23,334 bases of DNA. Source: Nemertoderma westbladi. Its lineage: Eukaryota; Xenacoelomorpha; Nemertodermatida; Nemertodermatidae. Where the stretch lies: positions 1 to 23,334 of the forward strand of contig JAUCBJ010003136.1 in the NCBI GenBank assembly GCA_032718475.1. The letters run 5' to 3'. Position 1 is the first letter of the stretch; each line of letters opens with the position of its first letter. A program made the translations under genes and the position numbers. Below the pieces are notes generated by a model. That model had not been told where the DNA came from and did not search any database. It saw only the letters and a list, made by a program, of their open reading frames with translations. This document shows, piece by piece, positions 7,547-15,944 of this stretch.

Positions 7547-8808
7547 GGTGTTCGGACACTTCCCCCCCGGACAGTTCCCCCCCGCTCAAGTAGGACACTT
7601 CCCCCCCGGACACTTCCCCCTAGACACTTCCCCCCCCCGGACACCCCCCCCCCCCCGACTATTCTTAACTTCGCACATTCGTATTTTTCGTTTTGTAAGG
7701 TAAACGGACCGCTTGTATCCAGACAAGTTGTATCCAATTTTCCTTTCGTAGCTCAGAAAGTGATCTTTCGCATCCCGATTTTACATTTTATATCCAAGTA
7801 TTATTTATGGGTTTTATCAATGCAATTACATCGTATTGTTTGCTAATCTTTAAACAATTAATTAGATGACCTATAAATTCCATCCCCGAATGATATACTG
7901 TTTTTATTAACTATAGAATTATAATAATTAATTGTTTTAATTATAGGTATTATTATGTAATAGTCTTCTTCAAATTGTAGCAGATGGGGATGAATATTAT
8001 TGTTGCAATCAAAATTATACCTCTCCAGGGTAAAATCGACATGCGTCGACCTGTATTCTGTGTTCAGCATTACATATTGATATACATATTACTACTATAC
8101 ATACTATATAGATATTATACACACTACATATTAAATTTCCTGGTTACTTGCAATATTTTTAATAGGATTTTGTTGAATTATATAATATTGTAGTAATTTA
8201 TATATTAATTTGGTTAACATTCAATACAGCTCCTATTTTAGGCTTAGTCAATTTATTATCTGATGATACAAACATGAATTGATTATTTCAAAACGGTCTC
8301 AAAGTCTTTCACCACGGGCACTCAGGGAAATGCCGCGGTAGAAAAGAAGCAGGGGTTTGGGAGCGGCAGCCCCCAAGAAAAGAAGCGGGGGTTTGGAGGC
8401 GGCAGCCCCCAAGAAAAGAAGCGGGGGTTTGGGGGCGGCAGCCCTTAATTAAAAGAAAAACAAACAAAATTTGACTATAAAAATGTTTCTTTTATAATTT
8501 TGAAAAAATTTGTCTAGATACAACTTGTCCTGTAACCATCTTTAACTTTTGTTTATTGCTTTGATGCACCCAGATTAATTTTAACACTTTAACTGGGGGG
8601 GAAGTGTCCTACTTGGGCGGGGGGAACTGTCCGGGGGGGGGGGGAAGTGTCCGAGGGGGGGGGGAACTGTCCGGGGGGAAGTGTCCTACTTGGGCGGGGG
8701 GGAAGTGTCCGAGAGGGGGGGGGAACTGTCCGGGGGGAAGTGTCCTACTTGGGCAGGGGGGAAGTGTCCGGGGGGGGGGGACTGTCCGGGGGAAAGTGTC
8801 CTAGATCC
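7547..8808. mobile_element. Foldback (FB)-type DNA transposon, non-autonomous, about 1.26 kb
   Basis: The left arm (7547-about 7655) is built from GGACACTTCCCCCC, GGACAGTTCCCCCC and GCTCAAGTAGGACACTT. The right arm (about 8597-8808) is the same set in reverse complement (GGGGAAGTGTCCTACTTGGG, GGGGGAACTGTCC). The arms are therefore inverted copies made of short tandem repeats, joined by about 940 bp of AT-rich DNA. An exact 9-bp repeat (CTGTTGAAT) flanks the whole. Drosophila FB elements, allied to Mutator-like transposons, share both traits: tandem-repeat inverted arms and 9-bp target duplications. The outermost 7 bases of the two ends match poorly (GGTGTTC versus GGATCTA). No transposase frame exists inside, so it would need a helper in trans. 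The Gly-rich translations of the right arm are artefacts. The class assignment is inference. Confidence 0.7.
8341..8447. repeat. 36-bp tandem repeat, three copies, with GC hairpin
   Basis: Three copies start at 8341, 8377 and 8413. The unit begins GAAAAGAAGCGGGGGTTTGG and ends GCGGCAGCCCCCAA. In the best copies TTGGGGGC pairs with GCCCCCAA around a GGCA loop. The array is GC-rich inside the AT-rich core of the foldback element. The last copy decays into TTAATTAAAA. Confidence 0.8.
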
Positions 8809-8817
8809 CTGTTGAAT
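8809..8817. repeat. Right copy of 9-bp target-site duplication (CTGTTGAAT)
   Basis: An exact match to 7538-7546. Sequence to its right (TTATTATTGAACTTCG) is then the expected pre-insertion continuation of the transporter's 3' UTR. Confidence 0.75.
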
Positions 8818-9005
8818 TTATTATTGAACTTCGACAAAGATACTTCGGATCGTACTATACCCGGATAATCAATAATATTTATGATAGGCCTACAAATGAA
8901 ATGAAACGTTCGTAACAACTATGTAAACATATGATTATGTACTTCATAGTTTATTGAAGAGTTTTGGTGTTTGTACTGTAGACGTAGGTTTGCCGTAGTG
9001 TTCGC
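8818..9005. other. AT-rich DNA, probably the displaced 3' UTR/flank of the SLC5-like gene
   Basis: If the foldback element is removed, this sequence joins directly to the transporter stop. It contains AATAAT-like signals and one TAGGCCTA (8885-8892) but no coding frame. Confidence 0.4.
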
Positions 9006-9010
9006 AGTAG

Positions 9011-9082
9011 GGTAGCTCAGTTTGTTGAGCGTCGGACCTACCATCTATTGGTTGCAGGTTCGAGTCCCGCCTAGGTTGTCCA
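9011..9082 (+). repeat. tRNA-derived SINE head (A-box and B-box)
   Basis: The sequence has TAGCTCAGTTTGTTGAGCG (9013-9031, A-box/D-arm) and GCAGGTTCGAGTCCCGC (B-box GGTTCGAGTCC at 9057-9067) at tRNA-like spacing. The acceptor arm does not pair (AGTAGGG against CTAGGTT) and the anticodon stem is broken, so this is not a functional tRNA. Decayed tRNA or the 5' head of a tRNA-derived SINE with internal Pol III promoter boxes is the best reading. The SINE tail is not delimited. Confidence 0.5.
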
Positions 9083-9571
9083 GCTTTTGTTGGAGATGAT
9101 TATTAAAAGTGTAGTAATTTAATGTATTTAGCTGAAAGTTGAATTTAATACAATTGTAATTGTGAAATGGAAATGTTTTTTAAATATCTTAAGATACATC
9201 CAGGAATTTAAGATTGATTTAATTTTAGTAATATAAAAACCAATGCCTATATGTTTTCCCTAAACTTGCGATCTAAAGATACTCTCATTTATTTTAACTT
9301 CATACCTTTTTCAACCTCAGTGCTCCCCCCACTGACTACTTTACCTTTATTTTAAGTCACATTATCTCATACTAACCGCTCCGTGTTATATACTTACTTA
9401 TCTGAATCCCAATAACTGTGAAAATAAGATAATTTACCAAAATAAAATCAATTAATTGCTTTTCAATAATCCTGATATGTGACACTTTTTACAGTTTATT
9501 ATTGGTGTTTTGGGTTAATGAGTAGTTTCATATTAGTATCACTTTTGTTTGTTGGGCACAACTTCGCAAAG
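9083..9571. other. AT-rich intergenic DNA
   Basis: No ORF, repeat or RNA gene that I can support. It may include the tails of the flanking SINE-like sequences. Confidence 0.4.
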
Positions 9572-9650
9572 ACGAGTCCAGATGGGTTCGAACTGGTTAC
9601 CTCCAGGTTGGAAGTCTGATACTCTAACCATTCAGCAAGCGGCTCAGGTA
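9572..9650 (-). repeat. tRNA-derived SINE head on the minus strand
   Basis: Read on the minus strand it has CTTGCTGAATGGTTAGAGT (A-box-like, 9621-9639) followed by CAGACTTCCAACCTGGAGG and AGTTCGAACCC (B-box, 9584-9594). Box order and spacing match a tRNA gene, but T-stem and acceptor pairing fail, so a SINE head or tRNA pseudogene is more likely than a working tRNA. It differs in sequence from the element at 9011 and points toward it. Confidence 0.5.
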
Positions 9651-10758
9651 AAATAAACTTTTTACAGGATGTTCAGCACATTTAGTATTTTGGTGCAAGC
9701 CAAGTTTCAGTTAGTTATCATGATATTTAATGCATAATGTTAAAACACATACAACATGTTTATTTATGTTAATCCTATTAGCACTGGGATCAGGGCTATG
9801 GCAATAATTCGGCGCACCCAATATGTTATTCTAACCATGTGAGAGATGCGTTTGCCTAAATACAATAGGAATCACATATCAAGTGAAAAGTAACGAATGT
9901 TCCACAGTTCCTGGACCAAATTGCAAAATGTTGAATTTTCCGATCTTTCTTCAGGACCACTGACTGAATAAATTGAAAGTTTTAGGCTCCATAAATTTAT
10001 GATTTATGAAATTTATGTTTGAGATTTTGCAGCATACTGTATTGTTGTATAACATTGTTATCTGAGTTTTTTGGATGCACAATAGAATGAAATTGACGAT
10101 TGAATTGAAAAATTCGGCGCTTTGAACTTCATCGATGACATTTATATATTTATAAGATAATTTACAACGCAACAATTAATAATTATTTTTAAATAATAAT
10201 TATTTGTGTGAGTACTTTAAACCGAAAGAGCGAGTAACTTTGGGATGATCCAAATTTACCGCGACACCCAAAATTGAATACTTTAATATTTCGAAGCAAA
10301 TAACAGCTGATTACTCCCAAAAAATTACGCCTGCGCCCGATTGCTCTTGCCGGATTTGACACTCAAACTGCTCCGACGGTTACCACGTTTTATCTTGCGC
10401 CCTCTGTCCTTAGCTATCGGAACTCTCGATCTACCTACACAACCTAGCTAATTTAGGCAGTACTGTACCAACGTGCCCCTTTTAGTCAACCGTATTCTGT
10501 GCTATTTAATTTAAATATAATATATTTAACTTAATTAATTACATAGAGTTACTGCGGTTTGAGGCGTAACGATTTAAAAAAAATTGACATTCGTTTATTG
10601 TTTTGGATAGAATAAAGTGGCACTGTAACCTGCTCCCTTCTCTTAATTGCTAATTTTCATTGTGACGAGAAATTTATTCACCGAAATTGTATTTGTTTTG
10701 AAGCGTTTTGCGGCTATTTAAAAAAAAGCAAAATTTTATAATGTAATGATTGCCAGTG
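9651..10758. other. Unassigned intergenic DNA, partly CpG-containing
   Basis: The region is mostly AT-rich. About 10200-10470 is richer in CG dinucleotides (GCGCCC, GCCGG, CCGACGG) but has no long frame. A weak terminal-exon candidate on the minus strand (10678-10713) is listed among the rejected items. No RNA gene is seen. Confidence 0.4.
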
Positions 10759-10774
10759 CCCCCCCCCCCCCCCC
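10759..10774. repeat. Poly-C tract (16 C) at the satellite border
   Basis: A run of 16 C immediately left of the 68-bp satellite, separated by TCCCTTT. Another 23-C run lies at 22631-22653. Confidence 0.9.
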
Positions 10775-10781
10775 TCCCTTT

Positions 10782-13700
10782 CTGGACGTCTTGTACCTCA
10801 TCACAATCTATTTCTATGATCCCCCAACTAATTCTGCTCTATATCTGATCTGGACGTCTTGTACCGCATCACATTCTAGTCACATGATCCCCCAACTAAT
10901 TCTGCTCTCTATCTGATCTGGACGTCTTGTACCGCATCACATTCTAGTCACATGATCCCCCAACTAATTCTGCTCTCTATCTGATCTGGACGTCTTGTAC
11001 CGCAGCACAATCTAGTTCTATGATCCCCCAACTAATTCTGCTCTCTATCTGATCTGGACGTCGTGTACCCCAGCACATTCTAGTTCTATGATCCCCCAAC
11101 TAATTCTGCTCTCTATCTGATCTGGACGTCTTGTACCGCAGCACAATCTAGTTCTATGATCCCCCAACTAATTCTGCTCTATATCTGATCTGGACGTCTT
11201 GTACCGCATCACATTCTAGTCACATGATCCCCCAACTAATTCTGCTCTATATCTGATCTGGACGTCTTGTACCGCAGCACAATCTAGTTCTATGATCCCC
11301 CAACTAATTCTGCTCTATATCTGATCTGGACGTCTTGTACCGCATCACATTCTAGTCACATGATCCCCCAACTAATTCTGCTCTATATCTGAGCTGGACG
11401 TCTTGTACCGCATCACATTCTAGTTCTATGATACCCCCCAACTAATTCTGCTCTATATCTGATCTGGACGTCTTGTACCGCATCACATTCTAGTCACATG
11501 ATCCCCCAACTAATTCTGCTCTCTATCTGATCTGAACGTCTTGTACCCCAGCACATTCTAGTTCTATGATCCGGTGATCCCCCAACTAATTCTGCTCTGT
11601 ATCTGATCTGGACGTCTTGTACCTCATCACAATCTATTTCTATGATCCCCCAACTAATTCTGCTCTATATCTGATCTGGACGTCTTGTACCGCATCACAT
11701 TCTAGTCACATGATCCCCCAACTAATTCTGCTCTATATCTGATCTGGACGTCTTGTACCGCAGCAAATTCTAGTTCTATGATCCCCCAACTAATTCTGCT
11801 CTCTATATGATATGGACGTCTTGTACCTCATCACAATCTAGTTCTATGATCCCCCAACTAATTCTGCTCTATATCTGAGCTGGACGTCTTGTACCGCATC
11901 ACATTCTAGTTCTATGATACCCCCCAACTAATTCTGCTCTGTATCTGATCTGGACGTCTTGTACCCCAGCACATTCTAGTTCTATGATCCGGTGATCCCC
12001 CAACTAATTCTGCTCTGTATCTGATCTGGACGTCTTGTACCTCATCACAATCTAGTTCTATGATCCCCCAACTAATTCTGCTCTATATCTGATCTGGACG
12101 TCTTGTACCGCATCACATTCTAGTCACATGATCCCCCAACTAATTCTGCTCTATATCTGATCTGGACGTCTTGTACCGCAGCACAATCTAGTTCTATGAT
12201 CCCCCCCAACTAATTCTGCTCTATATCTGATCTGGACGTCTTGTACCGCATCACATTCTAGTCACATGATCCCCCAACTAATTCTGCTCTATATCTGATC
12301 TGGACGTCTTGTACCGCAGCACAATCTAGTTCTATGATCCCCCAACTAATTCTGCTCTATATCTGAGCTGGACGTCTTGTACCGCATCACATTCTAGTTC
12401 TATGATACCCCCCAACTAATTCTGCTCTATATCTGATCTGGACGTCTTGTACCGCATCACATTCTAGTCACATGATCCCCCAACTAATTCTGCTCTCTAT
12501 CTGATCTGAACGTCTTGTACCCCAGCACATTCTAGTTCTATGATCCGGTGATCCCCCAACTAATTCTACTCTGTATCTGATCTGGACGTCTTGTACCTCA
12601 TCACAATCTATTTCTATGATCCCCCAACTAATTCTGCTCTATATCTGATCTGGACGTCTTGTACCGCATCACATTCTAGTCACATGATCCCCCAACTAAT
12701 TCTGCTCTATATCTGATCTGGACGTCTTGTACCGCAGCACAATCTAGTTCTATGATCCCCCAACTAATTCTGCTCTATATCTGATCTGGACGTCTTGTAC
12801 CGCATCACATTCTAGTCACATGATCCCCCAACTAATTCTGCTCTATATCTGATCTGGACGTCTTGTACCGCAGCACAATCTAGTTCTATGATCCCCCAAC
12901 TAATTCTGCTCTATATCTGATCTGGACGTCTTGTACCGCATCACATTCTAGTCACATGATCCCCCAACTAATTCTGCTCTATATCTGAGCTGGACGTCTT
13001 GTACCGCATCACATTCTAGTTCTATGATACCCCCCAACTAATTCTGCTCTATATCTGATCTGGACGTCTTGTACCGCATCACATTCTAGTCACATGATCC
13101 CCCAACTAATTCTGCTCTCTATCTGATCTGAACGTCTTGTACCCCAGCACATTCTAGTTCTATGATCCGGTGATCCCCCAACTAATTCTGCTCTGTATCT
13201 GATCTGGACGTCTTGTACCTCATCACAATCTATTTCTATGATCCCCCAACTAATTCTGCTCTATATCTGATCTGGACGTCTTGTACCGCATCACATTCTA
13301 GTCACATGATCCCCCAACTAATTCTGCTCTATATCTGATCTGGACGTCTTGTACCGCAGCACAATCTAGTTCTATGATCCCCCAACTAATTCTGTTCTAT
13401 ATCTGATCTGGACGTCTTGTACCCCAGCAAATTCTAGTTCTATGATCCCCCAACTAATTCTGCTCTATATCTGATCTGGACGTCTTGTACCGCAGCACAA
13501 TCTAGTTCTATGATCCCCCAACTAATTCTGCTCTCTATCTGATCTGGACGTCGTGTACCCCAGCACATTCTAGTTCTATGATCCCCCAACTAATTCTGCT
13601 CTGTATCTGACCTGGACGTCGTGTACCCCAGCACATTGTAGCCCAGCACATTGTACCCCAGCACATTGTACCCCAGCACATTCTAGTTCTATGATCCCCC

Positions 13701-14295
13701 AACTAATTCTGCTCTCTATCTGATCTGGACGTCTTGTACCCCAGCACATTCTAGTTCTATGATCCCCCAACTAATTCTGCTCTGTATCTGACCTGGACGT
13801 CGTGTACCCCAGCACATTCTAGTTCTATGATCCCCCAACTAATTCTGCTCTCTATCTGATCTGGACGTCGTGTACCCCAGCACATTCTAGTTCTATGATC
13901 CCCCAACTAATTCTGCTCTGTATCTGATCTGGACGTCTTGTACCCCAGTACAATCTAGTTCTATGATCCCCCAACTAATTCTGCTCTATATCTGATCTGG
14001 ACGTCTTGTACCCCAGTACATTCTAGTTACATGATCCCCCAACTAATTCTGCTCTATATCTGATCTGGACGTCTTGTACCCCAGTACAATCTAGTTCTAT
14101 GATCCCCCAACTAATTCTGCTCTATATCTGATCTGGACGTCTTGTACCCCAGTACATTCTAGTTACATGATCCCCCAACTAATTCTGCTCTATATCTGAT
14201 CTGGACGTCTTGTACCTCTGCACATTCTAGTTCTATGATCCCCCCCAACTAATTCTGCTCTATATCTGATCTGGACGTCTTGTACCTCTGCACAA
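10782..14295. repeat. 68-bp satellite array, about 51 copies, with higher-order structure
   Basis: The unit starts CTGGACGTCTTGTACC, contains GATCCCCCAACTAATTCTGC and ends CTCTATATCTGAT; adjacent starts at 10782 and 10850 give 68 bp. Two main monomer types alternate: GCATCACATTCTAGTCACATG and GCAGCACAATCTAGTTCTATG (each 21 bases, differing at five sites, so shown here as classes). Marker variants recur at larger spacing. GAGCTGGACG occurs at 11391, 11877, 12364 and 12987, intervals 486, 487 and 623. An extra CGGTGATC occurs near 11571, 11988, 12544 and 13166. 486 equals 7 x 68 plus 8- and 2-bp insertions. This is a higher-order repeat of seven or nine monomers. As 68 is not a multiple of 3, it does not code. 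It lies left of exon 5 of the spliced gene and may be in its next intron. Confidence 0.95.
13630..13687. repeat. 15-bp sub-repeat nested in the 68-bp satellite
   Basis: AGCACATTGTACCCC (first copy AGCACATTGTAGCCC) repeats at 13630, 13645, 13660 and 13675, an expansion of part of one 68-bp monomer. It occurs nowhere else in the array, so it is a private slippage event. Confidence 0.85.
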
Positions 14296-14573
14296 TGGGT
14301 ATACAATGGGGTAAACCCACGCATGTACCGAAGTAAGTCTAATGGAAATTCATTAAAGACTTCATCTACCGAGAATCAAACTTATGTATTATGGTTCAGA
14401 ACATAATCTTGCCTTATTCTACGACCTACTAGAAGTAAATAGTTAGACCACTGGGGGGTGATGCAATGATTATACAGGGTTACAAATAATAATAAATAGT
14501 ATAAATAAATAAATATAAGTTGTAAAATAAGACACGAACAGCCAATACGTTATTAATATTAATATCAACTCAC
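14296..14573. other. AT-rich DNA between the 68-bp satellite and exon 5 (start of intron 5)
   Basis: It begins, on the minus strand, with the donor GTGAGT of exon 5 (14573-14568). I found no further exon in it. Confidence 0.45.
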
Positions 14574-14723
14574 CAATCCACGTATCATATCAATATTCTT
14601 TGTGAAAGTCTCTTTATCTGCGTTATTAACAACATGAGTGACGGTGATGAAGTCCAAGTTCTCGTTAGTTAAGATCGTGTTGAGTTTATCTTTCGTATCC
14701 GTGACTGCCTGTACAGCGTCCGG
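14574..14723 (-). CDS. Exon 5 of spliced secreted-protein gene (residues 104-153)
   Basis: The minus-strand acceptor is TCGGTTTCAG, the donor is GTGAGT, and the 150-nt exon is open in phase 0-0 (50 codons). It begins PDAVQAVTDTKDKLNTILTN and ends DMIRGL. It is amphipathic and helical in character, with many Lys, Asp and Thr and no Cys. It continues exon 4 in frame (...RSLS then PDAV). The gene must continue past this exon, as there is no stop before the donor. Confidence 0.7.
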
Positions 14724-15318
14724 CTGAAACCGATATTAATAATTCAAGGGGAGGAGATATAAAACTGGCCGGAAGTTTATAGCGGTTTATAGCGCAGCTA
14801 CTACGCTGGTGAGAAAAATTAATATTTTACAGGAAATTTAAAATATCATCATACATAATCAAAATATTTGTTCTGAGCAGTACATACCTGATTAATGTGT
14901 AGTTAATTAGTTTAATTAATTAGTTTTATAAATAAATTGTAAGATTTTACAAAACGATTGATGATGTAATTTTTTTCAACATGGATCGGATAGAGAATAA
15001 TTTTCATACATTTAAAAACATTCCCAAACACAATCCAGAGATATAAAGCGTTTATTATTTCCCGCTACAGCTAACAGGCTGCTAATTGGTCTTTCATATT
15101 TTTATTAAAATAGTGTAATAGTATCAGGTGTTGGATTGTAAGGTTCACCTACAATATTGAAATTTAGCCTCATAAAAAGTACTTTAAGACAACCAACACC
15201 GACTTGGGTGGTGACAAACTGAATCGAACATTTAGATGACTTGAAGACAGAAAAAATATATAAAAAAAAAATAAAAGTGACAAACAGCTTCTCGGGTTTA
15301 AAATACTTCGCTGCTTAC
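14724..15318 (-). other. Intron 4 (595 bp)
   Basis: Bounded on the minus strand by GTAAGC (15318-15313) and TTTCAG (14729-14724). The interior is AT-rich and I see no other feature. Confidence 0.6.
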
Positions 15319-15476
15319 CGATAAAGATCGAACTATCGTATTGGGTAAACTGGCCAAACTCATCGTATCCATCGTCCTTAATTTATCTAAAGATTTAAAT
15401 TTATCTTTATCCTGAGATCCGAGGTCTGTATAAGCAGAGTTGACAAGGTCTACAACTGATTCCGTTCCTTTCAAAC
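15319..15476 (-). CDS. Exon 4 of spliced secreted-protein gene (residues 51-103)
   Basis: The 158-nt exon follows a pyrimidine-rich acceptor (TTCCTTACTTTAG) and ends at donor GTAAGC. It enters in phase 1, where G from exon 3 plus GT makes Gly51, and leaves in phase 0. It encodes LKGTESVVDLVNSAYTDLGS, then a Lys/Asp-rich helix and the SLASLPNTIVRSLS end. The other two frames contain stops. This is the best-supported exon of the gene. Confidence 0.75.
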
Positions 15477-15769
15477 CTAAAGTAAGGAATACAGAGTAGA
15501 GAGAGATAGTATAATAGTTTAATCAACGTGCAGTTCATCAGTCTGCCGCTGGAGGGCAAAATGACTGAAACATCTGAAATTCTCTACAAATCACCGAGAA
15601 ATAAAACCAAACATTTATTTGACAACCAAACATGGTATTGGTATTATGTTGTCTGTAAATGTCTGAAATCTTACATGTATTGAGTGGGGCTTTCATGCGA
15701 AAAATGGGCAACTGAATACGTCTCGCGAAGTAGGACTACATGCGAAAGCCGCACTAGCGTTTTACTTAC
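15477..15769 (-). other. Intron 3 (293 bp)
   Basis: Runs from GTAAGT (15769-15764) to CTTTAG (15482-15477), with a CT-rich tract before the acceptor. No other content is seen. Confidence 0.6.
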
Positions 15770-15808
15770 CGCTCAATAATGGAGGCAAATTAACTCCTCT
15801 CTTCTCTC
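15770..15808 (-). CDS. Exon 3 (39 nt) carrying the furin site
   Basis: The acceptor is TTATTATGTTTAG and the donor GTAAGTAAAA. The exon is phase 1 in and phase 1 out, 39 nt, so it is a symmetric cassette. GA completes the split codon for R38; the exon then encodes EKRGVNLPPLLS and the first base of G51. Skipping it would keep the frame and delete the K-R cleavage residues. Confidence 0.65.
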
Positions 15809-15944
15809 CTAAACATAATAAATAAAGAATATTAAAAACTAGAATATGATCATGACTTAAAGGACCAACCACTGTAGAGTGCCGAATTGCACTCAAAAAG
15901 GTGTGGTAGAAAATCTGGAATGTGTGGTATCAAATTTGGAGATG

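Noticed and set aside
7522-8868. Pro- or Gly/Cys-rich ORFs in the foldback arms.
   Set aside because: They are translations of C- or G-run modules, change with frame, and have no start-context or domain support.
9300-9345. Small minus-strand exon GVVSGGSTEVEK between AAATAAAG and GTATGA.
   Set aside because: The acceptor lacks a pyrimidine tract and its phase does not connect to exon 5.
9011-9650. Functional tRNA genes.
   Set aside because: A and B boxes are present, but acceptor, anticodon and T stems fail to pair in both.
9840-9965. Minus-strand open stretch after TTTATTCAG at about 9951 (SVVLKKDRKIQHF...) as another exon.
   Set aside because: Composition differs from the other exons, there is no convincing donor, and it ends in a stop after about 35 codons.
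10678-10713. Possible terminal exon of the minus-strand spliced gene: acceptor TTTTTTTAAATAG, phase-0 frame PQNASKQIQFR, TGA, then overlapping AATAAA.
   Set aside because: The frame fits exon 5, but eleven codons in AT-rich DNA are too short to distinguish from chance. Spliced cDNA would settle it.
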